Positions 51,770 to 61,588 of a stretch of 64,000 nt of DNA are shown piece after piece. Source of the stretch: Catenulispora sp. EB89. Lineage in GTDB: Bacteria > Actinomycetota > Actinomycetes > Streptomycetales > Catenulisporaceae. The translations under genes were made by a program, and so were the position numbers. Under the pieces are notes generated by a model. That model saw nothing but the letters and a program-made list of their open reading frames with translations, searched no databases and was not told where the DNA came from. Positions within the stretch are counted from its first letter, which is position 1. Each line of letters opens with the position of its first letter. The stretch is taken from NCBI RefSeq assembly GCF_041261445.1, contig NZ_JBGCCU010000007.1, positions 62,001 to 126,000 on the forward strand, read 5' to 3'.

Positions 51770-54700
51770 TGGGCACCTTCAACCCGGTCATCACCTGGCG
51801 CGAGCTGGAGAAGCGCCTGGCCTGGGGCCGCTACGGCGAGGCCGTGCCGGCGGCTTCGGAGCCGGAAGCGGACGCCGCGACGGCCCCGGGGCCCCGCCGC
51901 ACCGCCAAGCTCGACCCGCCCTACGCCGAACTCCACGCACACTCCCACTTCTCCTTCCTCGACGGCGCCTCCAGCCCCGCCGAACTGGTCGCCGAGGCCG
52001 CCCGGCTGGGCCTGCACGGCCTGGCCGTCACCGACCACGACGGCTTCGCCGGCGCCATGCAGTACAAACAGGCCGCCGAGGACGCCGACCTGGCCACGGT
52101 CTTCGGCGCCGAGCTGTCGCTGGAGCTGACCGCGGCGCGCACCGGCGTCACGGATCCGGCGGGCAGCCATCTGCTGGTGCTGGCGCGTGGGGCTGAGGGC
52201 TACCGGCGGTTGTCGGCGGCCATCGGCAAGGCGCAGTTGGCGGGGAAGGAGAAGGGCAAGCCGGTCTACGTCGTCGACGATCTGGCCGAGGCGGCGGGTG
52301 AGGGGGACTGGACCATCCTGACCGGCTGCCGCAAGGGCACTGTCCGCCAGGCTCTGGAGCGCCACGGCTTGAACGAGGCCGGCTTCGAGGCGGCCGATGC
52401 GCAACTCAGGAAGCTGATGGACTTGTTCGGCTCCGACCGCGTCGTGGTCGAGCTTACCGACCATGACCAGCCCCTGGACGACGCCCGCAACCGCCTGCTG
52501 GCCCGCCTGGCCGCTCGCCACGCGCTGCCGACCGTGGCCACCGGCAACGTCCACTACGCCCGCCCCGCCGACTATCGCCTGCACACCGCGATGTCCGCAC
52601 TCCGCGCCCGCCGCACCCTGGCCGAGATGGACGGCTGGCTGCCCGGAGCGCCCACTGCCTACCTGCGCAGCGGCGTCGAAATGCTCGCGCGATTCCCCGT
52701 GCACGAGTTCGGCCAGGCCGTGGTCCGCAGCGCCGAGCTGGCCGCCGACCACGCCTTCGACTTCAAGACCATCGAGCCGCAGCTGCCCGACTACCCGGTC
52801 CCCGACGGCCACACCGAGGCCAGCTGGCTCAGGCACCTGACATACCTCGGCGCGACCGAGCGCTACGGCCCGGAGAGCGGGAATCCCAAGGCCTATCAGC
52901 AGATCGCCTACGAGCTCGACGTCATCGAGGAGCTGAAGTTCCCCGGCTACTTCCTCATCGTCTACGACATCGCAGAGTTCTGCCGCACCCACGGCATCCT
53001 GGCCCAGGGCCGCGGCTCGGCCGCCAACAGCGCGGTCTGCTTCGCCCTGGGCATCACCAGCGTCGACTCCGTCCGGCACGGCCTGGTCTTCGAGCGCTTC
53101 CTGTCCCCGGTGCGCGACGGGCCGCCGGACATCGACGTCGACATCGAGGCCGGGCGGCGGGAGGACGTGATCCAGCACGTCTACGCCAAGTACGGACGCG
53201 ACCGCGCGGCCATGGTCTGCAACGTCATCACCTACCGCGCCCGGCTGGCGCTGCGCGACTCGGCGCGCGTCCTGGGCTACTCGCCGGGCACCGTCGACGC
53301 CTGGGCCGGCAGCATCGGGCCGCACGAGGGCGTCCCGGACGGCTCGCAGGACGTCCCCGAGCAGGTGCTGGAGCTGGCCGGGCAGTTGCAGCGCCGGCCC
53401 CGGCACCTGGGCATCCACAACGGCGGCATGGTGATCGTGGACCGGCCGCTGGCGCAGGTGGTGCCGATCGAGTGGGCCCGCCGCGAGGGGCGCACCGTCC
53501 TGCAGTGGGACAAGGACGACTGCGCGGCCGCCGGGCTGGTGAAGTTCGACCTGCTGGGCCTGGGCATGCTCGGCGCGATCCACGAGGCGCTGGACCTGAT
53601 CGCCGAGCACCACGGCACCCGGCTGGGCCTGCACGACCTCCCGCAGGACGGGGACCCGGAGGCGGAGGCGGTCTACGAGATGATCCAGGACGCCGACACC
53701 GTCGGGGTGTTCCAGATCGAGTCGCGCGCGCAGATGTCGACGCTGCCGCGGCTGAAGCCCAGGACGTTCTACGACCTGGTGGTCGAGGTGGCGCTGATCC
53801 GCCCGGGGCCGATCCAGGGCGGCGCCGTGCACCCGTACCTGCGGCGGCGCAACGGCGACGAGGAGGTCACCTACCCGCACGCGGCGCTGGAGCCGGTGCT
53901 GCGGCGCACGCTGGGGGTGGTGCTGTTCCAGGAGCAGGCGATGCAGATGGCGATCGCGGCGGCCGGGTTCAGCGCCGCCGAGGCCGACCGGCTGCGGCAG
54001 GCCATGGGCTCCAAGCGCTCGCCGGAGCGGATGGCCGAGCTGCGGGGGCGGCTGCTGGCCGGGATGGCCGAGCGCGGCATCACCGGCGAGGTCGCCGAGG
54101 ACATCTACGCCAAGCTGCACGCCTTCTCAGGGTACGGATTCCCCGAGTCGCACTCGGTGTCGATGGCCTACATCGTGTGGTGCAGCTGCTACCTGAAGCG
54201 GTACTACCCGGCCGCGTTCACCGCCGCGCTGCTGAACAACCAGCCGATGGGCTTCTACAGCCCCGGCTCGCTGATCACGGACGTGCGGCGGCACGGGGTG
54301 CAGGTGTTGCGGGTCGACGTGAACGCCTCCGGGGCCAAGGCCACGTTGCAGAGCCCTGATCCGCCGCACCGGAACGGCTCCGGGTCGCGAGGCCGGCGCC
54401 GGCACCGCCACGCCTCGCCGATCCCGCAGCCGGCCATCCGCCAGGGCCTGAGCAGCGTGCGCGACCTGGGCGACGACGCGGCCGAGCGGGTGGTCGCCGA
54501 ACGCGAGGCCGCGGGGCCGTTCACCGGCGTCGAGGACTTCATCGTGCGCACCGGCCTGTCCCGCTCGGCGCTGGAGGCGCTGGCCACCGCCGGGGCCTTC
54601 GGCGGCCTCGGTCTGGACCGCCGAGAGGCACTCTGGACGGCCGGAGCGCTGGCCGGCACCACCGCCGGACACCTGCCGGGCACCGCCCCGGGCACGACGG

Positions 54701-55131
54701 TCCCGGAGCTGGACCCCCTCACCCCGGTCGAGGTCACCCTGGCCGACCTGTGGGCCACCGGCACCACCCCGGAGGACCACCCGATCGGCCACCTCCGGCC
54801 CCGCCTGGCCCTGCGCGGCGTGACCCCCGCCGCCGAACTGCGCACCGCCCGCAACCGCAGCCTGGTCCGGGTCGCGGGGCTGGTGACGCACCGCCAGCGG
54901 CCGCCGACCGCGCACGGCACCTGCTTCCTGAGCATGGAGGACGAGACCGGCCTGATCAACGTGATCTGCCCGCCTCCGGTGTGGGAGGCGCAGCGCCGCG
55001 TGGCGCTGGAGCACGGGGCGCTGCTGATCCACGGGACGCTGGAGCGGACCGACGGGGCGGTGAACGTGGTGGCCGGGCGGATCGAGGCGCTGCGGGCGGG
55101 GGTGGGGCGGAAGGCTCGGGATTTCCGGTGA
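51769..55131 (+). CDS. dnaE2: DnaE2 error-prone DNA polymerase III alpha subunit
   Basis: 1120 residues. PHP domain with YAELHAHSHFSFLDGASSP at about 48; polymerase core with QGRGSAANSAVCFALGIT and the catalytic acids Asp454/Asp456 (and Asp458) in PPDIDVDIEAGRR; KFDLLGLGML and GLVKFDLLG follow; helix-hairpin and OB domains end with CFLSMEDETGLINVI. It performs translesion synthesis with ImuA and ImuB during SOS. The last gene of the cassette. Confidence 0.95.
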   Translation: MGTFNPVITWRELEKRLAWGRYGEAVPAASEPEADAATAPGPRRTAKLDPPYAELHAHSHFSFLDGASSPAELVAEAARLGLHGLAVTDHDGFAGAMQYKQAAEDADLATVFGAELSLELTAARTGVTDPAGSHLLVLARGAEGYRRLSAAIGKAQLAGKEKGKPVYVVDDLAEAAGEGDWTILTGCRKGTVRQALERHGLNEAGFEAADAQLRKLMDLFGSDRVVVELTDHDQPLDDARNRLLARLAARHALPTVATGNVHYARPADYRLHTAMSALRARRTLAEMDGWLPGAPTAYLRSGVEMLARFPVHEFGQAVVRSAELAADHAFDFKTIEPQLPDYPVPDGHTEASWLRHLTYLGATERYGPESGNPKAYQQIAYELDVIEELKFPGYFLIVYDIAEFCRTHGILAQGRGSAANSAVCFALGITSVDSVRHGLVFERFLSPVRDGPPDIDVDIEAGRREDVIQHVYAKYGRDRAAMVCNVITYRARLALRDSARVLGYSPGTVDAWAGSIGPHEGVPDGSQDVPEQVLELAGQLQRRPRHLGIHNGGMVIVDRPLAQVVPIEWARREGRTVLQWDKDDCAAAGLVKFDLLGLGMLGAIHEALDLIAEHHGTRLGLHDLPQDGDPEAEAVYEMIQDADTVGVFQIESRAQMSTLPRLKPRTFYDLVVEVALIRPGPIQGGAVHPYLRRRNGDEEVTYPHAALEPVLRRTLGVVLFQEQAMQMAIAAAGFSAAEADRLRQAMGSKRSPERMAELRGRLLAGMAERGITGEVAEDIYAKLHAFSGYGFPESHSVSMAYIVWCSCYLKRYYPAAFTAALLNNQPMGFYSPGSLITDVRRHGVQVLRVDVNASGAKATLQSPDPPHRNGSGSRGRRRHRHASPIPQPAIRQGLSSVRDLGDDAAERVVAEREAAGPFTGVEDFIVRTGLSRSALEALATAGAFGGLGLDRREALWTAGALAGTTAGHLPGTAPGTTVPELDPLTPVEVTLADLWATGTTPEDHPIGHLRPRLALRGVTPAAELRTARNRSLVRVAGLVTHRQRPPTAHGTCFLSMEDETGLINVICPPPVWEAQRRVALEHGALLIHGTLERTDGAVNVVAGRIEALRAGVGRKARDFR

Positions 55132-55148
55132 GGGGCGACTTCCCTTGG

Positions 55149-55937
55149 TCAGCTGAGGGTGGGGACGGCCGCCAGCTCGATCCCGAACAAGTCCCGATAA
55201 GCCGCCAGCACCGCCGCGTCGTCCTTCAGCACCCGCTCGCGCTTGCCGTCGGCGTCCGTCACCAGCAGCCTGCGGCCGGTCAGCGTCACCCGGCCGTCCG
55301 GGGTCGGCAGCGAGCACATCAGGTTCCGCCGGAACAGCGACGTCGGCGCCGTGACCTGCCACCAGCGGCCCATCTCGAAGTCCGCCAGCGCCAGGGTGCG
55401 CGGGTCGACGCGGTACTCCGGTGCGCCGTTGAGCAGTACGTCGAGGTGGCCGTCGGCGCTCTCCACGAGCTGGAACGTCCCGAACGGATCGCGCTGCTCC
55501 CCGCGCTCGGCGTAGCGCAGCGGCAGCTCGCTGTGCTTGCCGAAGCCGACGTCGGCCAGCCACACCCCGCCAGCCGCGTCGGTGACCCGCAGGGCCAGGT
55601 GGTCCAGGGGCCGGTTGGTGAACGCGCCGAGTTCCGCAGAGTACGTACGCGCCGCCAGCCGGTCCACGCCGAACCCGACCGCCTCCAGCAGAGCCGCGAA
55701 CAGGCCGTTCAGCTCGTAACAGAAGCCGCCGCGCCGCCGGGTCACGATCTTGTCGACCAGCGCGTCCAGCTCCAGCGAGATCTCCTCGTCAAGGTGGATG
55801 CTCAGGTTCTCGAAGGGGATCGTCATCACGTGCGCGCGATGCAGCAGTTGCAGCGTGTCGACGTCCGGCTTCAAGGGGCCGGTCACGCCGACACGGTCGA
55901 GGTAGGCGGCGATCTGCTCCGCGCTCAGCTCCGGCAT
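55149..55937 (-). CDS. nat: Arylamine N-acetyltransferase
   Basis: 262 residues with the full catalytic triad: Cys73 in RRGGFCYELNGLF, His113 in RPLDHLALRV and Asp129 in VWLADVGFG. It transfers acetyl from acetyl-CoA to arylamines or hydrazines; in actinomycetes, relatives also amidate polyketide intermediates. It converges with dnaE2 (17 bases between stops). ATG start; nothing unusual. Confidence 0.93.
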   Translation of the reverse strand: MPELSAEQIAAYLDRVGVTGPLKPDVDTLQLLHRAHVMTIPFENLSIHLDEEISLELDALVDKIVTRRRGGFCYELNGLFAALLEAVGFGVDRLAARTYSAELGAFTNRPLDHLALRVTDAAGGVWLADVGFGKHSELPLRYAERGEQRDPFGTFQLVESADGHLDVLLNGAPEYRVDPRTLALADFEMGRWWQVTAPTSLFRRNLMCSLPTPDGRVTLTGRRLLVTDADGKRERVLKDDAAVLAAYRDLFGIELAAVPTLS

Positions 55938-56095
55938 GGCTCATTTCTGCCAGCTTTCACACGTTGTCGCAAGGTCTGGTCATGCCCGAAACCGACTATT
56001 GACCCCTACGCCGAATATGAGAACATGCGTGGCGTAGGCAACCCCTGCCCCGAACGCGGCTGGATCGTTCGGCCGTTTCGACACAAGGATCCCCC

Positions 56096-57295
56096 TTGGG
56101 CTACCTCGCTCTCCTCCGCCTACCCTTCATCACCCGCCTGCTCACCGGCTCCCTCATCGGCCGCCTCCCCGGCGGGATGTCCATCCTCATGATCCCGCTG
56201 GCCCTGCGCCGCTCCGGCATGGACTACGGCTTCGTCGGCATCGCCTCCGGCACCCTCGCGGTGTCCGCCGCGGTCGGCGGCCCGGTCCTGGGCCGCCTCG
56301 TGGACCGGGTCGGGCAAGTCAGGGTCCTGGTTCCGTCCGCCGCGGCCTCCGGCGTCGGCTTCGCGATCCTCGCGCTGGCTCCGGGGAACCGGCCGACCGT
56401 GCTGCTCGGCGTGGTGCTGGCCGGGGCCGCCGCGCCGCCGCTGGAGCCGTGCATCCGCATCCTGTGGCCCTCGCTGGTGCCGGCCGAGGGCCTGGCCTCG
56501 GCGTACTCGCTGGACTCCGCCGCGCAGGAGCTGATCTTCGTCTCCGGGCCGCTGGTCGTCGCCGGCTGCGTGGCCTGGGCCTCGCCGGTGGCGGCGCTGT
56601 GGCTGGGCGCGGCGCTCGGGGCGATCGGCGTGCTGGTGGTCGCGACCACCCGGCCGGTGCGCGGCTGGCGTCCGGAGCCGCGCGCGGCGCACTGGCTCGG
56701 GCCGCTGCGCAGCCCCGGCCTGGTGGTGCTGCTGACCTCGCTGATCGGTCTGGGCATCGCGATCGGCACGCTGAACGTCGTGCTCGTCGACTACGCCGAG
56801 CACCACAGGTTCCCAGGCGGCGCCGGCACCCTGATGGCGATCAACGCCTTCGGTTCGCTGATCGGCGCTCTCGTCTACGGCTCGCGCAAGTGGCGCGGCT
56901 CGGCCACCGGCCACCTGCTCGCGCTGCGCCTCGGCCTCGGCGCCGCCTACGCCCTGCTGCTCCTGGTCCCGGCGCCGCCGCTGATGGTGGCGATCATGGT
57001 GGTCTCCGGCGTCTGCTTCGCGCCGTCGCTGACCGTGCTGTTCATGCTCACCGGGGAGTTCGCCCCGGCCGGCACCGCCACCGAGGCCTTCGCCTGGCTG
57101 ATCACGCTGTTCCAGGTCGGCGCCGCCACCGGCGCGGCGATCAGCGGCTTCGTGATCGCGCACGCCGGCCTGTCCGCCGCGGCCGTGACCGCCGTGGCCG
57201 GCATCGGCGCCGCGGTGCTCGTCCAGGTCGCGGGCCGCCGCTACCTGCACCAGCCGGAGACCGGGGGCCCGGTCGAAACTCCGGTATACGCCTGA
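56096..57295 (+). CDS. Major facilitator superfamily transporter
   Basis: 399 residues with about 12 hydrophobic helices. LGRLVDRVGQVRVLVPSAAA is the loop 2-3 region (degenerate R-x-x-D-R motif). Charged residues are few and there is no recognised substrate motif. TTG start with AAGGAT five bases upstream. It precedes the GH95 gene by 48 bases on the same strand. Import of sugar fragments would fit its context, but MFS drug exporters look alike. Confidence 0.8.
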   Translation: MGYLALLRLPFITRLLTGSLIGRLPGGMSILMIPLALRRSGMDYGFVGIASGTLAVSAAVGGPVLGRLVDRVGQVRVLVPSAAASGVGFAILALAPGNRPTVLLGVVLAGAAAPPLEPCIRILWPSLVPAEGLASAYSLDSAAQELIFVSGPLVVAGCVAWASPVAALWLGAALGAIGVLVVATTRPVRGWRPEPRAAHWLGPLRSPGLVVLLTSLIGLGIAIGTLNVVLVDYAEHHRFPGGAGTLMAINAFGSLIGALVYGSRKWRGSATGHLLALRLGLGAAYALLLLVPAPPLMVAIMVVSGVCFAPSLTVLFMLTGEFAPAGTATEAFAWLITLFQVGAATGAAISGFVIAHAGLSAAAVTAVAGIGAAVLVQVAGRRYLHQPETGGPVETPVYA

Positions 57296-57343
57296 CAAGA
57301 CTGCATGGCAGGGGGCGTCGTCCAGACGGCAGGATCGCGGACC

Positions 57344-59620
57344 ATGGAACACCTGCTGTGGTACGACGCCCCGGCGACCGACTGGGAACGCGAGGCGCTG
57401 CCGATCGGGAACGGCCGGATCGGCGCGATGGTCTTCGGCGGGATCGCCGCCGAGCGCGTCCAGTTCACCGAGAAGACGCTGTGGACCGGGGGACCGGGGC
57501 ACCCCGGCTACGACCACGGCGACTGGCGCGAACCCCGGCCCGGCGCGCTGGAGGAGGTGCGGCGCCGGATCGAGGAAGAGGGCTTCCTGCCCAAGGCGAC
57601 CGTCACCGAACTGCTCGGGCAGCCCAAGACCGGCTTCGGCAACTTCCAGAACTACGGCGACCTGATCATCGAGTTCCCGACGCTGAACACCGGCGTCCAG
57701 GACTATCGCCGCACCCTCGACATCTCCGACGCCCTTGCCGGCGTCACCTTCGAGGCCGACGGCGTGCGCCACCACCGCGAATACTTCGTCAGCCACCCGG
57801 CCGGCGTCCTCGTCGGCCGGCTGGCCGTCGACCGGCCCGGCGCCCTCGACTGCGTCCTGCGCTACGAACCGGGCATCGACGAGGTCACCGTCACCACCGA
57901 GGACGCCGCGATCGTCGTCCACGGCGCCCTGCCCGACAACGGCCTGCGCCACGCCGCCCGGATCCAGGTGATCGCGGAAGGCGGCCGCGTCACCGCGCAT
58001 CAGGGCCCCGGCACCGCGTACGAAGGCTGCCTCACCGTCGAAGGCGCCGACCGGATCGTCGTCATCCTGGCCGCCGCGACCGACTACGCCGCCGCCTATC
58101 CCGCCTACCGCAACGGAATCGACCCGTCCGGACCGGTCGCCGACGCCGTCGCCAAAGCCGCGGCCACCGCCTACGAAGACCTGCACGCCGCGCACGTCGC
58201 CGACCACAGCGCCCTGTTCGACCGCGTCGTCCTGAACCTCGGCGGCAGCCTGCCGGAGGACGTCCCCACCGACCGCCTCCAGGCGGCCTACGGCACGCCG
58301 GACTCGACCCCGGACGCCGACCGCGCCCTGGAGCAGCTGTTCTTCGACCACGGCCGCTACCTGCTCATCGCCTCCTCCCGCCCCGGAAACCTGCTGCCGG
58401 CGAACCTGCAGGGCGTCTGGAACGCCTCGCCGACGCCGCCGTGGTCCGCCGACTACCACGTCAACATCAACCTGCAGATGAACTACTGGCCGGCCGAACC
58501 GTGCGCGCTGGGGGAGTGCGCCGAGCCGCTGTTCGACTTCATCGAGGCGTTGCGCGAGCCCGGCCGGGTCTCGGCGCGCACGGTGTTCGGCACCGAAGGC
58601 TGGGTGGTCCACAACGAAACGAACCCGTTCGGCTTCACCGGCGTGCACGACTGGCCGGATGCGTTCTGGTTCCCCGAGGCCGCGGCCTGGCTGTGTCTGC
58701 ACCTGTGGGAGCACTACCAGTTCACGATGGACGAGGACTTCCTGCGGGAGCGCGCGTATCCGGCGATGATGGAGGCCGCCGAGTTCTGGCTCGCGAACCT
58801 GCGCCGGGACCCCCGCGACGGCAAGCTCGTCGCGAACCCGAGCTTCTCCCCGGAGCAGGGCGAATACACGGCCGGCGGCTCGATGGCGCAGCAGATCGTG
58901 CACGGGCTGTTCGACACCGCGGTCGTCCTCGCCGGCAGGTACGAGCTGGACACCGATCGCTGGGATCGGCTCAAGAACGCCTGCGAGGACCTGGACCCCG
59001 GCCTGCGCGTCGGCTCCTGGGGCCAGTTGCAGGAGTGGAAGGAAGACCTCGACGACCCGCAGAACCAGCACCGCCACGTCTCCCAGATGTACGCGCTGCA
59101 TCCCGGCTCGGCCATCGACGGCCGGTACGACGAGGAGTTCGCCGCGGCGGCGCGGACCACTCTGAACGCCCGCGGCGACGGCGGGACCGGCTGGTCGAAG
59201 GCCTGGAAGATCAACTTCTGGGCGCGGCTGCGCGACGGCGACCGCGCACACCGGCTGCTCGCCGAACAACTCGCCGGCAGCACCCTGCCGAACCTGTTCG
59301 ACACCCACCCGCCGTTCCAGATCGACGGCAACTTCGGCGCCACGGCCGGCATCGCCGAGATGCTGGTGTCCAGCGAGCTCGGGGAGATCGAGATCCTGCC
59401 GGCGCTGCCCGCGGCCTGGCCGACCGGCTCGGTGAGCGGCCTGCGGGCGCGCGGCGGCGTCCGCGTCGACATCGCCTGGGCCGACGGGAAGGCCACGGAG
59501 CTCTCGCTGACCGCCGACCGCGACACGACGCTGCGGATCCGCTCGTCCCTGTCCGACCCTCAGGCACAGACCGAACTGGAAGCCGGACGCACCCTCACAT
59601 GGAAAGAAGAGATCAAATAA
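57344..59620 (+). CDS. GH95 alpha-L-fucosidase (intracellular)
   Basis: 758 residues. Opening MEHLLWYDAPATDWEREALP with the GH95 signature PIGNGRIGAMVFGGIAAERV. Catalytic candidates: Glu504 in NPSFSPEQG (general acid) and Asp661 in PPFQIDGNFGATAG (base), with NLQGVWNAS supplying Asn. It cleaves alpha-1,2-fucosyl or galactosyl residues. No signal peptide, so it probably acts in the cytoplasm on imported oligosaccharides. ATG 57344 has AGGAT eight bases upstream; a longer reading to 57305 lacks similarity. The gap to the PNGase gene is 48 bases. Confidence 0.92.
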   Translation: MEHLLWYDAPATDWEREALPIGNGRIGAMVFGGIAAERVQFTEKTLWTGGPGHPGYDHGDWREPRPGALEEVRRRIEEEGFLPKATVTELLGQPKTGFGNFQNYGDLIIEFPTLNTGVQDYRRTLDISDALAGVTFEADGVRHHREYFVSHPAGVLVGRLAVDRPGALDCVLRYEPGIDEVTVTTEDAAIVVHGALPDNGLRHAARIQVIAEGGRVTAHQGPGTAYEGCLTVEGADRIVVILAAATDYAAAYPAYRNGIDPSGPVADAVAKAAATAYEDLHAAHVADHSALFDRVVLNLGGSLPEDVPTDRLQAAYGTPDSTPDADRALEQLFFDHGRYLLIASSRPGNLLPANLQGVWNASPTPPWSADYHVNINLQMNYWPAEPCALGECAEPLFDFIEALREPGRVSARTVFGTEGWVVHNETNPFGFTGVHDWPDAFWFPEAAAWLCLHLWEHYQFTMDEDFLRERAYPAMMEAAEFWLANLRRDPRDGKLVANPSFSPEQGEYTAGGSMAQQIVHGLFDTAVVLAGRYELDTDRWDRLKNACEDLDPGLRVGSWGQLQEWKEDLDDPQNQHRHVSQMYALHPGSAIDGRYDEEFAAAARTTLNARGDGGTGWSKAWKINFWARLRDGDRAHRLLAEQLAGSTLPNLFDTHPPFQIDGNFGATAGIAEMLVSSELGEIEILPALPAAWPTGSVSGLRARGGVRVDIAWADGKATELSLTADRDTTLRIRSSLSDPQAQTELEAGRTLTWKEEIK

Positions 59621-59668
59621 GGGATCCAGCTCTTGTGTCGAGCAAGGGCCCGCGCCAGGGTGTCAGCC

Positions 59669-61354
59669 ATGTGGAGACCCCTGGTTCTGGCCGCAGCCGC
59701 GGCCATGTTCGTCGCCGGCACGCTCGCGGGCACCGCCGCGGCCGCCGCGCCGACGGTGGAGATCAACTATCAGAACCCGGTGACGGCGCTGCCGCCGATC
59801 GCGCGGCCGGACACCCCGAGCTGCACGGTCACGGCCATGCAGCACGACTTCGCCAACAGCTACGGCCAGCCCTTCGTCGGCACCCTGACACCGCCGGCGG
59901 CCTGCCCCGGACCGTGGTCGAAGGTGGTGCTGGACTGGTCCGGCAACGCCGCCGGGCGGCAGTACGACCGGCTGGCGGGGGTGTGGATCGGCGGCTCGGA
60001 GGTGTTCCGGACCAGCACCCCCGAACCGGATCCGGCGGGCATCAGCTGGCACGTCGACCAGGACATCTCAGCGTTCATCCCGTTGCTGCGGACGCCCCAG
60101 CCGGTGGTGGTGGACCTGGGGAACGTCGTGAACAGCACGTACACCGCCACGTATCACATGACGATGACCGTGACGTACTACCAGGCCGACAAGCACAACC
60201 CGCAGGCCGCGCACAGCGATGTCGTCGTGCCGATCTCGCAGAGCACGTCGGCGGCCGGCTGGTACAGCCTGACCAAGGGGCAGACCGCGAGCGCCACGGT
60301 GACGCTGCCGCGGAACACCGAGAGCGCTGATCTGCAGCTGTACGCGCGCGGCGGCGGGTGTGAGGAGTTCTGGTACTCGAACGTGCCCGACTCCTACGCC
60401 GCGTCGCACTCCAGCGAAGGACTTTGCGGCGGCGGAACGTACCGCGAGGTGCAGGTCCTGGTCGACGGCAAGCCGGCCGGGACCGCGCAGCCGTTCCCGG
60501 TGATCTACACCGGCGGTGTCAGTCCGCTGATGTGGCGGCCGATCCCGAGCATCGACGCGTTCCGGACCCAGCCGTACGACCTGGACCTGACGCCGTTCGC
60601 CGGGGTGCTGGCCGACGGCAAGCCGCACACCGTGACCCTGGTGCCGCCCTCGGACATCAGCGACACGTGGCTGATGGACGGCAGCCTGTTCGTGAACGTC
60701 GACGCCGGCTCGGCGCAGACCTCCGGCGCGGTCACGCAGGACACGATCACGCCGTCGCCGGACGTGAACTACACGGTCGCGACGCAGTCCGACGGCAGCG
60801 ACCTGATCACCGCGGCGGTGACGCGGGACTGGACCGTCGCCGGCTACGTCGACACCTCGCACGGCCGGATCACCACGAGCGTGGTGCGGCACAGCGCGTA
60901 CTCGAACTCCGACGACGTCGCGCAGGCCGGCGCGGTACAGACCGTGAAGCAGCGGGACTCCGGCTGGACCCAGACCACCACCGGTCGCGGTCCGGGGCTG
61001 GGGAACCGGCAGGTGCGCAACGACAGCTGGTCGTACCCGATCGACATGAGCAGCACCTACGTGCCGGGGGCGAACTCGGACTCGTACACCGCCGACGGGC
61101 AGGTCAGCGTCACGCGCCAGCTGACCAGCACCGAGACCGACCACGGCGACGCGTGGAAGCCGATCTCAGCGGTCGACGACCATGTGCAGGCCAAGGGGAG
61201 TCTGCAGCGCGTGAACGGTGTGGTGACGGCGGCGGACGGTTCGGACTCCGAGCTGTACGTCGGCGCCGACCGGTCCGGGTGCTACGGGCACTACATCGCC
61301 GCCGACCACGGCTACGTGACGCAGGACTTCCGGACGGGGTGCTTCGGCAAGTAG
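59669..61354 (+). CDS. Secreted peptide-N4-(N-acetyl-beta-glucosaminyl)asparagine amidase A (PNGase A-like)
   Basis: 561 residues. Signal peptide WRPLVLAAAAAMFVAGTLAG. The mature protein matches the PNGase A family better known from plants and fungi: WSKVVLDWSGNAAGRQYDRL, GVWIGGSEVFRTSTPEP, ISWHVDQDISAFIPLLRTPQ and EEFWYSNVPDSY. PNGase A releases N-glycans from glycoproteins, including core-fucosylated plant types. The adjacent GH95 fucosidase supports glycan use (inference). ATG 59669 is chosen; a GTG at 59660 is possible. The stop codon is the first unit of an 8-bp tandem array. Confidence 0.85.
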   Translation: MWRPLVLAAAAAMFVAGTLAGTAAAAAPTVEINYQNPVTALPPIARPDTPSCTVTAMQHDFANSYGQPFVGTLTPPAACPGPWSKVVLDWSGNAAGRQYDRLAGVWIGGSEVFRTSTPEPDPAGISWHVDQDISAFIPLLRTPQPVVVDLGNVVNSTYTATYHMTMTVTYYQADKHNPQAAHSDVVVPISQSTSAAGWYSLTKGQTASATVTLPRNTESADLQLYARGGGCEEFWYSNVPDSYAASHSSEGLCGGGTYREVQVLVDGKPAGTAQPFPVIYTGGVSPLMWRPIPSIDAFRTQPYDLDLTPFAGVLADGKPHTVTLVPPSDISDTWLMDGSLFVNVDAGSAQTSGAVTQDTITPSPDVNYTVATQSDGSDLITAAVTRDWTVAGYVDTSHGRITTSVVRHSAYSNSDDVAQAGAVQTVKQRDSGWTQTTTGRGPGLGNRQVRNDSWSYPIDMSSTYVPGANSDSYTADGQVSVTRQLTSTETDHGDAWKPISAVDDHVQAKGSLQRVNGVVTAADGSDSELYVGADRSGCYGHYIAADHGYVTQDFRTGCFGK

Positions 61355-61409
61355 GCGAGTAGGCGAGTAGGCGAGTAGGCGAGTAGGCGAGTAGGCGAGT
61401 AGGCGAGTA
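61351..61409 (+). repeat. Seven tandem GTAGGCGA units over the PNGase stop codon
   Basis: Seven exact 8-bp units (61351-61406) plus a partial one. The PNGase A stop (TAG, 61352-61354) sits in the first unit. A unit length of 8 means slippage changes no reading frame of an existing gene but could mutate the 3' UTR. Confidence 0.95.
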
Positions 61410-61439
61410 ACAGGGTAGTTCGGGCTCCGAACCGAGATC

Positions 61440-61500
61440 AGATCGTGGGGCTGGGGCCAGGCCGAGGCGGCCTGGTCCGGGCCCCACGATCTTTCTTTCA
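61440..61500 (+). terminator. Strong terminator after PNGase A
   Basis: Outer arms AGATCGTGGGGC (61440-61451) and GCCCCACGATCT (61481-61492), perfect 12 bp, enclosing an inner CCAGGCC/GGCCTGG stem, followed by TTCTTTC. Close to an intrinsic terminator. Confidence 0.85.
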
Positions 61501-61502
61501 CC

Positions 61503-61554
61503 TTGACATGCAGCCTTTCGGCTGCCTAAATTAAAGGCAGCCGAAAGGCTGCAT
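61503..61554 (+). promoter_or_regulatory. arsR-type promoter with a 20-bp-arm palindromic operator
   Basis: TTGACA (61503-61508), 18 bases, TAAATT (61527-61532). Overlapping it, ATGCAGCCTTTCGGCTGCCT (61508-61527) and AGGCAGCCGAAAGGCTGCAT (61535-61554) are perfect inverted copies. Each arm holds its own GCAGCC-N4-GGCTGC palindrome, so there are two operator sites. Likely autoregulated by the following ArsR protein. Confidence 0.8.
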
Positions 61555-61588
61555 ATCGAAGCTCGGCGGACCGGAGGTGTGGGCGGGC

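Noticed and set aside
49045-54120. Very long open frame (1691 codons) on the minus strand
   Set aside because: It is antisense to imuA, imuB and dnaE2, which carry full family motifs. The translation is Arg/Gly/Gln/His-rich with no domain, the usual artefact of very high GC.
61351-61409. Possible CRISPR or direct-repeat array
   Set aside because: 8-bp units without spacers: a simple tandem repeat.
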